A stretch of DNA of 64,000 nt from Pseudorhodoferax sp. Leaf265 (GCF_001422365.1 NZ_LMMT01000021.1:6087-70086); one strand, 5' to 3'; positions 7,281 to 16,290 are shown, counted from the stretch's first letter. The notes: generated from the letters alone by a model not told the origin. Translations and numbers: made by a program.

Positions 7281-8489
7281 TCAGAGACCCAGCGCGCGGC
7301 GCCCGGCCGCGGCCAGCACGGCGTCGCTCTGCGGGGCGTGCACACGGCCACACAGCACGTCGCGCAAATGGCGCTGCAGTGGGTTGTGGCGCGTGAGGCC
7401 ATGGTTGCCGCAGAGCTTGAGCGTGCGCTCCACGGCCTCGATGGACTGGGCCGTCACGGCGTGCTTGAGCAGGCCGCTGTCGGTGACCGACGGCGGCTCG
7501 CCGCAGTCCACGGCGGCGACGGCATCGTCGAGCTGCACGCGGTTGCTGCGCAGCAGGGCCTCGATCTCGCCCATGGCCTCGTGCGTGCGCGGCAGGCTGG
7601 CCAGCGGCGCGCCCAGACTGCCGGGGGCGCGTGCGCGCAGAAAGCCCAGCAGCCAGTCGCGCGCAGCACGCGCCACGGCGTCGTAGAGCGCGCCCAGCAG
7701 CACGGCCATCCAGGCCTGGTGCAGGGCCTGGGCCTGCCGTTCGGCGGGGCTGCCCGCGCCCGGCGCCCAGTCGGCCGGCGCGCGCAGGTCCACGGCGTTC
7801 TCCAGCGGCAAGGGCACGTCGTCGAACACCGCCTCGTGGCTGCCCGAGGCGCGCAGGCCCAGGTGGTCCCAGCTGCGCACGATGCGGATGCCGGGCGCAT
7901 CGCGCGGCACCAGGAACACGCCGCTGCGCGGCTGGGCCTCGTCGGTGCGGCCCCAGACGGCCAGCCAGCGCAGGCCCTCGATGCCGGTGCAGTACAGCTT
8001 GTGGCCCGACAGCCGCCAGCCGTCGCCCGCGCGCCGCGCCACGGTGTCCGGCAGGCCGCCGCGGCTGGGCGAGCCCAGCACCGGCTCCACGCGCAACGCG
8101 TTGACGAGCGCGCCGTCGCGCACGGCATCGCGCGCCACGCGCTCGCGCAGCACCAGCGGCCAGCGGCTGCCCTCGTGCGCGAGCGCCAGGTGCTGCAGGT
8201 AGGTCATGGTGAGGATCAGCGCCGTGGCCGGCTCGGCATGGGCCAGCGCGGCGATCACGCGCCGCGCCTCGGCCAGGCCCGCGCCGTCGCCGCCCCAGGG
8301 CCGGGGCACCACCAGCGCGACGAGGCCGGCCTCGTGCAGCGCCGCGAAGTTGGCATGCGGGAAGGCGCCGCTTTCGTCCAGTGCGGCCGCGTCGCTGGCC
8401 AGCTGCGCCGCGAGGCGGGCCAGCACGGTGGGATGCAGGCCGGGGGCGGCCGGCGCGCTGGGCAGGCGGTAGAGCAGGGGGGCGTTCAT
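7281..8489 (-). CDS. Acyl-CoA dehydrogenase-like flavoprotein (SfnB/DszC type)
   Basis: This 402-residue protein has the acyl-CoA dehydrogenase fold: an N-terminal helical domain (HANFAALHEAGLVALVVP), a central beta domain (WRLSGHKLYCTGIEGLRWLAVWG), and a C-terminal helical domain ending LCGNHGLTRHNPLQRHLRDVLCGRVHAPQ. The last motif (LTRHNPLQRHLRDV) is typical of the SfnB/DszC branch, which acts in organosulfur use as flavin-dependent monooxygenases or related oxidoreductases rather than in fatty acid oxidation. ATG 8489 is the only start giving a normal N-terminus. It diverges from the SsuD-like gene, with both promoters in 8490-8634, and neighbours a CysB-type regulator, which supports a role in sulfonate or sulfone desulfurisation. 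The exact substrate is unknown. Confidence 0.82.
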   Translation of the reverse strand: MNAPLLYRLPSAPAAPGLHPTVLARLAAQLASDAAALDESGAFPHANFAALHEAGLVALVVPRPWGGDGAGLAEARRVIAALAHAEPATALILTMTYLQHLALAHEGSRWPLVLRERVARDAVRDGALVNALRVEPVLGSPSRGGLPDTVARRAGDGWRLSGHKLYCTGIEGLRWLAVWGRTDEAQPRSGVFLVPRDAPGIRIVRSWDHLGLRASGSHEAVFDDVPLPLENAVDLRAPADWAPGAGSPAERQAQALHQAWMAVLLGALYDAVARAARDWLLGFLRARAPGSLGAPLASLPRTHEAMGEIEALLRSNRVQLDDAVAAVDCGEPPSVTDSGLLKHAVTAQSIEAVERTLKLCGNHGLTRHNPLQRHLRDVLCGRVHAPQSDAVLAAAGRRALGL

Positions 8490-8557
8490 GGAAGGCGGGC
8501 GGTTGTGCGAGAGCGCGAAGGCTATCGGCCCGGTTCCCCTGCCCAAACTTGCGTCCC

Positions 8558-8611
8558 GCATATGCATGCTTGTTTTTCTTCGTTCTGGTTGTGCGCATCG
8601 CTGGCTAATGT
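8558..8611 (+). promoter_or_regulatory. Sulfur-type promoter module upstream of the SsuD-like gene
   Basis: GCATATGCATGC (8558-8569), nine bases, TTCGTTCT (8579-8586) overlapping -35 TTCTGG (8583-8588), a 17-bp spacer, and -10 TAATGT (8606-8611). The predicted start at about 8618 gives a short leader to ATG 8635. The 12-bp box is nearly palindromic, so the divergent gene at 8489 may also use it: a weaker TTTGGG-N17-TAGCCT pair is seen on the minus strand. Confidence 0.65.
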
Positions 8612-8634
8612 CCTGTGGATCAACCGGAGTCAGC

Positions 8635-9738
8635 ATGAGCCACGTCGAATTCATCGGCATGATCCAGAGCCAGAAGGTCTCGGAGATCCACGCCGCCCAG
8701 GGGCCCGCCATCGACCGCGACTACGTGCGTGCGTTCGCCCAGGCACACGAGGCCGCCGGCTTCGACCGCATCCTGGTGCCGCACCATTCCGCCGGTCCGG
8801 ACGCCACGCTGACCGTGGCCCATGCGGCCTCGGTGACCGAGCGCATCGGCTTCATGCTCGCGCACCGGCCCGGCTTCATGGCGCCCACGCTGGCGGCGCG
8901 CCAGTTCGCCTCGCTCGACCAGTACAGCGGCGGCCGGCTGGCCGTGCACTACATCTCGGGCGGCTCGGACGACGAGCAGCGGCGCGACGGCGACTGGCTG
9001 GACCACGACCAGCGTTACGCCCGCACCGATGAATACCTCGAGGTGCTGCACAAGGTGTGGACGGCAGACAAGCCCTTCGACCATGAAGGTGCGCACTACC
9101 GCGCGCGCAACGCCTTCTCCGAGGTCAAGCCCGTGCAGACGCGCAACAGCCGGCCGCACGTGCCCGTGTACTTCGGCGGCGCATCGGAAGCGGCGATTCC
9201 GGTGGCCGGCAAGTACGCCGATGTCTACGCGCTGTGGGGCGAATCGCTGGCACAGGCGCGCGAGCTGACCACGCGCGTGCGTGCCGAGGCCGCCAAGCAC
9301 GGCCGCAGCGTGCGCTTCTCGGTCTCGTTCCGGCCCATCCTGGCCGAGACGGAGGACAAGGCCTGGGCCCGTGCCGAAGCCATCCTGGCCGAAACGCGCC
9401 GGCTGCGCGTGGTGCAGGGCTTCGGCCGCGGCGGGCCGCAGCAGAGCGAGGGCGCGCGCCGCCTGCTGGCCGCGGCAGGGCAGGGCGTGCGCGTGGACAA
9501 ACGACTGTGGACCGCCATCGCGCAGGAGACCGGCGCGCGCTCCAACAGCACGGCGCTGGTCGGCACGCCCGAGCAGGTGGCCGATGCGCTGCTGGACTAC
9601 TTCGACCTGGGCGTGAGCACCTTCCTGATCCGCGGCTTCGACCCGCTGGAGGATGCGCGCGACTATGGACGTGCGCTGATTCCGCACACGCGTGCGCTGG
9701 TCGCGCAGCGCATGGCCAACCGGCGGGAGGCGGCATGA
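8635..9738 (+). CDS. SsuD-like FMNH2-dependent alkanesulfonate monooxygenase
   Basis: This 367-residue protein is a bacterial luciferase-like (LLM) flavin monooxygenase of the SsuD group, which cleaves C-S bonds of alkanesulfonates with reduced flavin and oxygen to release sulfite. Family features include the TIM-barrel start, LVPHHSAGPDATLTVAHAAS, the block LDQYSGGRLAVHYISGGSDDEQRRDGD, VPVYFGGASEAA and the late ALVGTPEQVADALLDYFDLG. It starts at ATG 8635 with a GGAG ribosome site. The next gene overlaps its stop codon (ATGATGA context), so they are co-transcribed. No flavin reductase (SsuE) is seen nearby, so reduced flavin must come from elsewhere. Substrate range is unknown. Confidence 0.85.
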   Translation: MSHVEFIGMIQSQKVSEIHAAQGPAIDRDYVRAFAQAHEAAGFDRILVPHHSAGPDATLTVAHAASVTERIGFMLAHRPGFMAPTLAARQFASLDQYSGGRLAVHYISGGSDDEQRRDGDWLDHDQRYARTDEYLEVLHKVWTADKPFDHEGAHYRARNAFSEVKPVQTRNSRPHVPVYFGGASEAAIPVAGKYADVYALWGESLAQARELTTRVRAEAAKHGRSVRFSVSFRPILAETEDKAWARAEAILAETRRLRVVQGFGRGGPQQSEGARRLLAAAGQGVRVDKRLWTAIAQETGARSNSTALVGTPEQVADALLDYFDLGVSTFLIRGFDPLEDARDYGRALIPHTRALVAQRMANRREAA

Positions 9739-10715
9739 TGCGCGGCCTCCGACGCATGGCCCTGGGCCTGCTCGGCGCCGCCTGCGTGCTCGCCGCATCC
9801 TCGGCCCAGGCCCAGGCCTGGCCGGCCAGGCCGCTCAAGCTCATCGTGCCGTTCCCGCCGGGCGGCGCGGCCGACACCATCGGCCGTTACTACGCCGAGC
9901 AGCTCGGCCAAGCCTTGGGCCAGCCCGTGGTGGTGGACAACAAGCCTGGCGCCGGCACGGCGATCGCGGCCGAGGCCGCCGCGCGCGCGGCGCCGGACGG
10001 CTACACCTTGTCGCTGGCCACCAGCGGCCAGTTGACCATCCTGCCGCACCTGCAGGACAAGCTGCGCTTCGACCCGCTGCAGGACTTCGCGCCGGTCTCG
10101 CTGCTGGCCTCGGTGCCCAACGTGGTGGCCGTCAATGCGAAATTCCCGGCCCAGTCGGTGGCCGAGCTCGTGGCGGCCGCGAAGGCGCAACCCAACAAGC
10201 TCGGTTACAGCTCCTGCGGCACCGGCACGCTGTGCCACCTGAGCGGCGAGCTGTTCAAGAACCTGACCGGGGCCGACCTGCTGCATGTGCCCTACAAGGG
10301 CAGCGCGCCGGCCATCGCGGCGGTGCTGGGCGGCGAGGTGCCGGTGGCCGTCGACACGCTGGCCGTCCTCGCGCCGCAGATCCAGGCCGGCAAGCTGCGC
10401 GGCCTGGTGCTGACGGCCGCCCAGCGCTCGCCGCTGCTGCCCGGTGTGCCGAGCGCGCCCGAGGCCGGGCTGCCCGCGTTCGCGACGGCCGGCTGGTTCG
10501 GCATCGTGTTGCCGGCCGGCGCGCCCGCGCCCGTGGTCGAGCGGCTACAGCGCGAGATCGCCACGATCGCGCGCGCCCCCCGGACCGTGCAGGAACTCGA
10601 GGCCAAGGGCATCATGGTGGAGCACAACACCCCCGCCGCCTTCGCCGAGCTGATCCGCACCGACCACGCGCGCTGGGGCCGTGTGATCAAGGACAGCGAC
10701 GTGCGCATCGAGTGA
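9735..10715 (+). CDS. Bug/TctC-family periplasmic solute receptor
   Basis: This protein has 326 residues with a signal peptide ending near AQA-QAWPARP. The mature start WPARPLKLIVPFPPGG is the Bug family signature, followed by VVVDNKPGAGT, LLHVPYKGSAPA and GWFGIVLPAGAP. Bug proteins bind carboxylates, amino acids or related small solutes in the periplasm; most are orphans without membrane TctA/TctB partners. Two ATG codons (9735, 9738) overlap the SsuD-like stop codon. Placement inside a sulfonate operon suggests a sulfur-containing or related ligand, or a sensing role, but the sequence does not identify one. The first start is used here. Confidence 0.9.
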   Translation: MMRGLRRMALGLLGAACVLAASSAQAQAWPARPLKLIVPFPPGGAADTIGRYYAEQLGQALGQPVVVDNKPGAGTAIAAEAAARAAPDGYTLSLATSGQLTILPHLQDKLRFDPLQDFAPVSLLASVPNVVAVNAKFPAQSVAELVAAAKAQPNKLGYSSCGTGTLCHLSGELFKNLTGADLLHVPYKGSAPAIAAVLGGEVPVAVDTLAVLAPQIQAGKLRGLVLTAAQRSPLLPGVPSAPEAGLPAFATAGWFGIVLPAGAPAPVVERLQREIATIARAPRTVQELEAKGIMVEHNTPAAFAELIRTDHARWGRVIKDSDVRIE

Positions 10716-10744
10716 ATCCCAGCCTCTGTTTCTGGACCCACCCC

Positions 10745-11752
10745 ATGACCACTCCTGCATCTTCCATCACGCGCCGCCGCGCGCTGCGCGCCACCGGCAG
10801 CGCGGCCATCGTCGCCGCCGGCGGCCTGCTGGCCGCGCGCGCCTGGTCGCAGCCGCGCAAGCTCAACTTCGCCTGGAACGCCACGGCCTTCTGCCTGTCG
10901 CCCGTGGTCGTCGCGCAGGAGCGCGGCTACTTCGAGCGCAACGGCCTCTCGGTGGAGCTGACCAACTACACGGGCTCGACCGACCAGCTGCTCGAGTCGC
11001 TGGCCACGGGCAAGGCCGATGCGGCCGTGGGCATGATCCACCGCTGGCTCAAGCCGCTGGAGTCGGGCTTCGACGTGAAGATCGTGGGCAGCTCGCACGG
11101 CGGCTGCGTGCGCCTGGTGGGCGTGAAGGAGGCCGGCGTGACCAAGCTCGCCGACCTCCAGGGCAAGACCATCGGGGTGTCGGACATCGCGAGCCCGGGC
11201 AAGAACTTCTTCTCCATCCTGCTCAAGAAGAACGGCATCGACGCCGACAGGGACGTCACCTGGCGCCAGTACCCGGCCGACCTGCTGGACATCGCCGTGA
11301 ACAAGGGCGAGATCCAGGCGATCGCCGACGGCGACCCCAACATCTACCTGATCGAGAAGCGCAACAAGGAGCGCTACGTACAGATCGCCACCAACCTGTC
11401 GGGCGAGTACCGCGACAAGGTCTGCTGCATCCTGGGCGCGCGCGGCGAGCTCGTGCGCAAGGACAAGCCCGTGGTCGCTGCGCTGGTGCGCGCCATCGTG
11501 CAGGCCTCCGACTACGTGGCCGACAACCCCAACGAGTCCGCCAGGCTGTTCGCGCGCTACGCGCCCAAGGTCGGCGTGGACGACCTGCAGGCGCTGCTGG
11601 GCACGCTCACGCACCGCCACCACCCGAGCGGGCGCAGCCTGCGCGACGAGGTGGAGTTCTACGCGCGCGACTTCCAGTCGGTGGGCGTGCTCAAGCCGGG
11701 CACCAACGTGGCGCGCTTCGCGGACCATGTGTCGGTGGATGTGTTGGGCTGA
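10745..11752 (+). CDS. ABC transporter substrate-binding protein, sulfonate/NMT1 type
   Basis: This 335-residue protein starts with a Tat-like signal (TRRRALRATGSAAIVAAGG) and continues as an SsuA/NMT1-like binding protein: KLNFAWNATAFCLSPVVVAQERGYFERNGL, then GKADAAVGMIHRWLKPLESG, and IQAIADGDPN. These receptors deliver aliphatic sulfonates, taurine or similar solutes to an ABC importer. It lies 29 bp after the Bug gene. A close paralogue (frameshifted) follows at 11860, showing a tandem duplication. The downstream permease and ATPase at 12881-14709 are the probable partners. Ligand is not deducible from the sequence. Confidence 0.88.
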   Translation: MTTPASSITRRRALRATGSAAIVAAGGLLAARAWSQPRKLNFAWNATAFCLSPVVVAQERGYFERNGLSVELTNYTGSTDQLLESLATGKADAAVGMIHRWLKPLESGFDVKIVGSSHGGCVRLVGVKEAGVTKLADLQGKTIGVSDIASPGKNFFSILLKKNGIDADRDVTWRQYPADLLDIAVNKGEIQAIADGDPNIYLIEKRNKERYVQIATNLSGEYRDKVCCILGARGELVRKDKPVVAALVRAIVQASDYVADNPNESARLFARYAPKVGVDDLQALLGTLTHRHHPSGRSLRDEVEFYARDFQSVGVLKPGTNVARFADHVSVDVLG

Positions 11753-11765
11753 CCCCAAGTTTTCC

Positions 11766-11819
11766 GCATACGAAAGCGCTTTTTCCTGCGTTGGAGAAGC
11801 GCGCAGCACGCACTACCGT
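11766..11819 (+). promoter_or_regulatory. Sulfur-type promoter module inside the sulfonate operon
   Basis: GCATACGAAAGC (11766-11777), nine bases, TGCGTTGG (11787-11794) overlapping -35 TTGGAG (11791-11796), a 17-bp spacer, and -10 TACCGT (11814-11819). It lies between the two paralogous binding-protein genes and would give the second one, the permease and the ATPase their own start site, with a ~35-nt leader to ATG 11860. Confidence 0.65.
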
Positions 11820-11859
11820 CGAGCCCGTTCTTCACACACCACGAAGAGGGAGTTCCCCC

Positions 11860-12878
11860 ATGTCCAGTCTGCCCACCACGCACACCAGCTGGTCGCGCCG
11901 CAAGCTCGTGCGCACCGCCGGCATCGCCGCCGTGGCCGCCTCGGCCACGCTGCTGGCCTTGCGCGCACGTTCGCAGCCACGCAAGCTGACCTTCGCCTGG
12001 AGCCAGGCGGGCTTTTGCCTGACGCCGGTGCCGGTGCACTGGAGCGCGGCTTCTTCCAGCAGAACGGGCTGGATGTGGAACTGCTGAACTGGGCCGGCGC
12101 GGCCGACCAGCTGCTCGAGGCCGTGGCCACGGGCAAGGCCGACGTGGCCGTGGGCCTGATCCACCGCTGGGTCAAGCCGCTGGAGGCGGGACTGGACGTC
12201 AAGCTCGTCAGCAGCGTGCACGGCGGCTGCCTGCGCCTGGTGGCGGCCCAGGGCGGCGGCATCACCAGCGACGTGAAGAGCTTCAAGGGCAAGGTCATCG
12301 GCGTGTCCGATCTCAACAGCCCGGCCAAGCAGTTCTATGCGATCCACCTGGCCAAGCGCGGCGTGGACATCGACAAGGATGTGGAATGGCGCGTCTACCC
12401 GGCCGACCTGCTGGACGGCGCGGTCAAGAAGGGCGAGATCCAGGCCATTGCCGACGGCGACCCCAACCTGTACCTGATCGAGAAGCGCAACCCGGGCCTG
12501 TTCACCGAGATCGGCAACAGCGCCAAGGGCGAGTACGCCGAGCGCATCTGCTGCGTGGTCGGCGCGCGCGCCCAGTTCGCGCAGAAGGACAAGCCCCACG
12601 CCGCCGCCGTGGTGCGCGCGCTGGCCCAGGCCTCCAACTACGTGGCCGAGAACCCCAACGAGGCCGCGAAGATCTACCACAAGTACACGCCCAAGGTGCC
12701 CGTGGAAGACCTGCAGAAGCTGCTGGCCGAGCTGACCTACAAACACCATCCGGCCGGCGCGCCGCTGCGCACCGAGGTCGAGGCCTTCGCGCGCGACTTC
12801 CACAACGCCGGCATCCTGAAGAAGAGCACGGACGTGGTGCGCTTCGCCAACCACGTGTCGCTGGACGTGCTGGGCTGA
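11860..12878 (+). pseudogene. Second sulfonate-type binding protein, single-base frameshift
   Basis: The start (MSSLPTTHTSWSRRKLVRTA, Tat-like signal, QPRKLTFAWSQAGFCLTPVPV) and the rest (ERGFFQQNGLDVELLNWAGA onward to SLDVLG) lie in different frames. The switch falls at about 12036, where the intact paralogue reads PVVVAQERGYF. The run GTGCCGGTGCACTGG appears to lack one base. Adding one base would give a 339-residue protein matching the gene at 10745 along its whole length. A GAGGGAG ribosome site precedes the ATG, and the open 3' part shows no other damage, so this is either a recent mutation or a sequencing error. If real, the downstream permease and ATPase may depend on the intact paralogue. 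Confidence 0.85.
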
Positions 12879-12880
12879 GC

Positions 12881-13924
12881 ATGAGCGCGCTCGCACCCAC
12901 CCCTTCCTTCGAGGCGCCGCCGCAGCGCGAGGCCGTGTCTGCACGTCCCGCTGCGGCGCAACCGCCCACCGGCATCTGGCGCACCGGCCTCGTTGCCACG
13001 CTGGCCTGGGGCGGCCTGGGCGTGCTGACGCTGGCCTGGCCGAACAAGCCCATCGGCTTTTCCGACTGGGCCTTCACCGAGGAGTTCGGCATCGCCGCGC
13101 TGGCGGTGGCCGTGCTGCTGCTGGCGGTGGCGCTGCTCGGCGCGCGCGCCGGGCAGATCGGCCGCAGGCTGCGCCCTGCGGGCCAGTGGCTGGTCGCCGC
13201 GCCGCTGCTGCTGGCGCTGTGGGAGCTGCTGACGGCCAAGCTGGGCCTGCTGCCGCCGCCGTTCTTCGCGCCGCCGCAGAGCCTGATCGACGTGGTGGCG
13301 GAGGACTGGAGCCGGCTCGGCCTGTCGACCGCGCACTCGCTGCGGCTGCTGGCCAACGGCCTGGTGTTCGGCGCGCTCGTGGGCTTCCTCACGGGCGTGT
13401 GGATCGGCTGGTCGCGCGTTGCGGGCTACTGGGTGCATCCACTGCTGCGCTTCCTGGGGCCGGTGCCGGCGTCGGCGCTGCTGCCGCTGGCCTTCTTCTT
13501 CGCGCCGTCGAGCTATTCGGCCGCGGTGTTCCTGGTGGCGCTGGCCACCTTCTTCCCCGTCGCGGTGCTGACCTGGTCGGGTGTGGCCGCCGTGCCCAAG
13601 AGCTACTACGACGTGGCGCGCACGCTGGGCGCCTCCGAATGGTTCCTGGTGCTGCGCGTGGCGATCCCGGCTGCCCTGCCGCAGGTCTTCGTGGGCCTGT
13701 TCATGGGCCTGGGCGCTTCGTTCTCGGTGCTGGTCACGGCCGAGATGATGGGCGTGAAGGCCGGCCTGGGCTGGTACCTGCAGTGGGCCCAGGGCTGGGC
13801 CGCCTACGCCAACATGTACGCCGCGCTGCTGGTCATGGCGGCGCTGTGCTCGGGCCTCATCACGCTCTTGTTCACGGTGCGCGACCGCGTGCTGTCCTGG
13901 CAGAAGGGGACGGTCAAATGGTGA
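12881..13924 (+). CDS. ABC transporter permease, sulfonate/nitrate type
   Basis: This 347-residue membrane protein has the SsuC/TauC-type BPD domain: ALWELLTAKLGLLPPPFFAPPQ, then a multi-helix region with the conserved cytoplasmic coupling segment SYYDVARTLGASEWFLVLRVAIPAALPQVF (EAA-like motif). It has an N-terminal extension with two extra predicted membrane segments (about residues 40-60 and 70-88), more than usual for SsuC. ATG 12881 lies 2 bp after the frameshifted binding-protein gene. The stop overlaps the ATPase start by seven bases. It forms the channel of an importer with the next gene. Confidence 0.88.
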   Translation: MSALAPTPSFEAPPQREAVSARPAAAQPPTGIWRTGLVATLAWGGLGVLTLAWPNKPIGFSDWAFTEEFGIAALAVAVLLLAVALLGARAGQIGRRLRPAGQWLVAAPLLLALWELLTAKLGLLPPPFFAPPQSLIDVVAEDWSRLGLSTAHSLRLLANGLVFGALVGFLTGVWIGWSRVAGYWVHPLLRFLGPVPASALLPLAFFFAPSSYSAAVFLVALATFFPVAVLTWSGVAAVPKSYYDVARTLGASEWFLVLRVAIPAALPQVFVGLFMGLGASFSVLVTAEMMGVKAGLGWYLQWAQGWAAYANMYAALLVMAALCSGLITLLFTVRDRVLSWQKGTVKW

Positions 13925-14709
13925 CCACGGTGCAGGCGACGCCGGCCGTCAGGAAGGGTGCGCAGATCGCGGTGCAGCAGGTCAGCCACTGGTTCGAACA
14001 AAAGGGCAGCGCGCTGCAGGTGCTCGATGGCGTGGACCTCACGGTGGCGCCGGGCGAGTTCGTCGCGCTGCTGGGTCCCAGCGGCTGCGGCAAGTCCACG
14101 CTGCTGCGGCTGGTCGCCGGGCTGGAGCCGGCCACCACCGGCCAGCTGACCCAGGACGGCGCGCCGATCACGCGGCCCGATCCCTCGCGCATCGTGGTGT
14201 TCCAGGACCCCACGCTGTTCCCCTGGCGCACGGTCTGGGACAACGTGGCGCTGGGCCCGCAGGCGCGCGGCCTGCTCAAGGACCAGCGCGCGCGCGTCGA
14301 TGCGGCGCTCAAGCTCGTGGGCCTGTCGGACTTCGCGGCGAGCTTTCCGCACCAGCTCTCGGGCGGCATGGCGCAGCGCGTGGCGCTGGCGCGCGCGCTC
14401 GTCAACGACCCGCAGCTGCTGGTGCTCGACGAGCCGCTGGGCAAGCTCGACTCGCTCACGCGCATCGCGATGCAGAGCGAACTCGTGGCGCTGTGGCAGC
14501 GGGCCGGCTTCTCGGCGCTGCTGGTCACGCACGATGTGGAGGAGGCGCTGTTCCTGGCCCAGCGCGTGATCGTGCTGAGCGACCGGCCTGCGCGCATCAC
14601 GGCCGAACTCAAGGTCGACCTGCCGTACCCGCGCCAGCGCGGTCACCAGCGCCTGGCCGAACTGCGCCACGAGGCGCTGCGCCACCTGGGCCTGGACGCC
14701 ACCTGGTAG
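13918..14709 (+). CDS. ABC transporter ATPase, sulfonate/nitrate type
   Basis: This 263-residue ATPase has Walker A GPSGCGKST (about residue 57), the Q-loop VFQDPTLFPW typical of SsuB/TauB/NrtD subunits, signature LSGGMAQR, Walker B LLVLDEP and the H-switch VTHDVEEA. It powers uptake through the overlapping permease gene (starts overlap by seven bases). The start at ATG 13918 keeps the full N-terminal beta-strand. A three-base gap separates it from the membrane cytochrome gene, so transcription probably runs on into the copper-linked cluster, although functions differ. Confidence 0.9.
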   Translation: MVTTVQATPAVRKGAQIAVQQVSHWFEQKGSALQVLDGVDLTVAPGEFVALLGPSGCGKSTLLRLVAGLEPATTGQLTQDGAPITRPDPSRIVVFQDPTLFPWRTVWDNVALGPQARGLLKDQRARVDAALKLVGLSDFAASFPHQLSGGMAQRVALARALVNDPQLLVLDEPLGKLDSLTRIAMQSELVALWQRAGFSALLVTHDVEEALFLAQRVIVLSDRPARITAELKVDLPYPRQRGHQRLAELRHEALRHLGLDATW

Positions 14710-14712
14710 CCG

Positions 14713-15867
14713 ATGCCCCCTGAAACGGAGTGGCTGAACCAGCTCATCGCCGCGCTGCAGTTCACCCAGTTCGCGCTGCTGCGGCTGCTCGACGCGCTGG
14801 GCCTGGTGCAGCCGGTGGACGGTCAGCCGGCCTGGCCGTTCGCCTGGCGCCTGTCCGGCGAGAACCTGCTGATCGACCTGGGCCAGGCACGCCGCCTGGG
14901 CTGGACGCTGGCGGCGCTGGCTCTGGCCGCGCTGCTGGTGCTGCTGGCCCTGTTCTGGCGGCGCGGCCGCTGGGCTCTGCTGGTCAGCGTGCCGCTGTTG
15001 CTGCTGGCCGCGCCCTGGCCCGAGGCCCGCGTGCTGCTGGTGCCGGCCACGCCGGCCAGCTTCCACCGTTCGCCGACCGGCTTCTCGGCCCGCGCCATTG
15101 CGCAGGGCCAGGCGCTCTATGCGCAGCACTGCCTGGCCTGCCACGGTGCGGACGGGCGCGGCCAGGGGCCGCTGGCGGCGGCGCAGCCGGTCTGGCCGCC
15201 CAACTTTGCCGGGCCGCTGCTGTGGCGGCGTGCCGACGGGGATCTCTGGTGGCGTGTGCTGCACGGCGTGCGCGGGCGCAAGGGTGAGGCCACGATGGCC
15301 GGCTTCGGCGACCGCCTCTCCGATGCCGAGGCCTGGGCGCTGGTCGATTTCATGAAAGCACAGGGGGCCGGGCAGGCCTTGCGCGTGGCGGGCTTCTGGC
15401 CGCAGCCCGTGGGCCTGCCCGATGTGGCGGTGCGCTGCGCGGGCCAGGGCGCACGGCCGCTGCGCAGCTGGCGCGGGCAGCGTGTGCGCGTGGTGGCCGA
15501 GGGCCAAGGCGCGGCCTCGGTGCGCGAAGACCCGCGCTTCGTGACCGTGTTGCTCCGGCCTGCCGCATCGGTTGGGCCTGCGCCGGTCGATTGCGTGGCC
15601 AGCGACGCTGCGGCCTGGCAGGCGTTCGCGCTGATCGCGGGCAGCGATGCACTGGCCGGCACGCAACTGCTGGCCGACCGCGACGGCTGGGCCCGTGCGC
15701 GCGCGGTGCCGGGCCAGGCCGGCTGGTCCGAGGACGATCTGCTGTGCCGCACGGAAGGCCAGCCGCGCGCGCCGACGGGCGGCGTGGCGACCGATGGGCT
15801 GTCGGCCCTGGTCGCGGCCATGGATGCAGAGCCCGTGCGCTACGTCAAAGGCGGCTTCGTGCATTGA
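14713..15867 (+). CDS. Membrane-anchored c-type cytochrome with extra C-terminal domain
   Basis: The 384-residue protein has two hydrophobic segments (about 62-81 and 88-103) followed by a periplasmic class I cytochrome c domain. The haem site CLACH lies at 140-144 and the likely Met ligand is in EATMAGFGD, before the closing helix LSDAEAWALVDFMKAQ. After about residue 230 there is a ~150-residue region of unclear fold; GLPDVAVRC and RSWRGQRVRVV faintly resemble the start of a Sco/redoxin domain, without a CxxxC motif. With the DUF2946, TonB receptor and YcnI-PCu(A)C genes downstream it probably serves copper handling or redox chemistry linked to cuproproteins. I do not recognise a named gene. 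Confidence 0.75.
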   Translation: MPPETEWLNQLIAALQFTQFALLRLLDALGLVQPVDGQPAWPFAWRLSGENLLIDLGQARRLGWTLAALALAALLVLLALFWRRGRWALLVSVPLLLLAAPWPEARVLLVPATPASFHRSPTGFSARAIAQGQALYAQHCLACHGADGRGQGPLAAAQPVWPPNFAGPLLWRRADGDLWWRVLHGVRGRKGEATMAGFGDRLSDAEAWALVDFMKAQGAGQALRVAGFWPQPVGLPDVAVRCAGQGARPLRSWRGQRVRVVAEGQGAASVREDPRFVTVLLRPAASVGPAPVDCVASDAAAWQAFALIAGSDALAGTQLLADRDGWARARAVPGQAGWSEDDLLCRTEGQPRAPTGGVATDGLSALVAAMDAEPVRYVKGGFVH

Positions 15868-15876
15868 AGCCCCCTC

Positions 15877-16290
15877 ATGCACAATCGCCACCCCATGCAC
15901 GCCTTGCTCCGCCTGATCGCCCGCATGCCCCTGGTGGCAGGCCGGCGGCCGGGCGCGGGCCTGGTGCGCGGCGTGCTCGCGCTGTTCCTGCTGTCGCTGG
16001 GCGCGGCCATCGCCTCGCCCGTGGTCAAGCCGCAGGCCATGGAGCTGATCTGCTCGGGCGCCGGCCTCATCAAGGCCGTGGTGCACACCGATGACGGCGT
16101 GCAGGAGATGGGCGCCGGCCACCTGGACTGCCCGCTGTGCGTGCTGGGCGGCGCGCCGCCGCTGCCGTCCGTGGCCGCGCTGCCGGCCGTGCTGCCGCTG
16201 GGCCATGCGGTCCAGCCCATCCCCGCCGCGCGCATCGCCGCGGCCACCGCGGCGCCGCTGCCGGCGCGCGGACCGCCCTCGCTCGCCTGA
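15877..16290 (+). CDS. DUF2946-type small membrane protein
   Basis: This 137-residue protein (120 residues shorter by six from the second ATG at 15895) has one hydrophobic segment around 30-48, then ELICSGAG and HLDCPLCVLGG. The HxDCPLC motif with an upstream cysteine is the DUF2946 signature; these proteins occur beside TonB-dependent copper receptors and cytochrome oxidase genes and are thought to bind metal in the periplasm. Neither ATG has a clear ribosome site. A hairpin with a CTTTCTTT tail follows the stop codon, separating it partly from the receptor gene. Confidence 0.72.
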   Translation: MHNRHPMHALLRLIARMPLVAGRRPGAGLVRGVLALFLLSLGAAIASPVVKPQAMELICSGAGLIKAVVHTDDGVQEMGAGHLDCPLCVLGGAPPLPSVAALPAVLPLGHAVQPIPAARIAAATAAPLPARGPPSLA

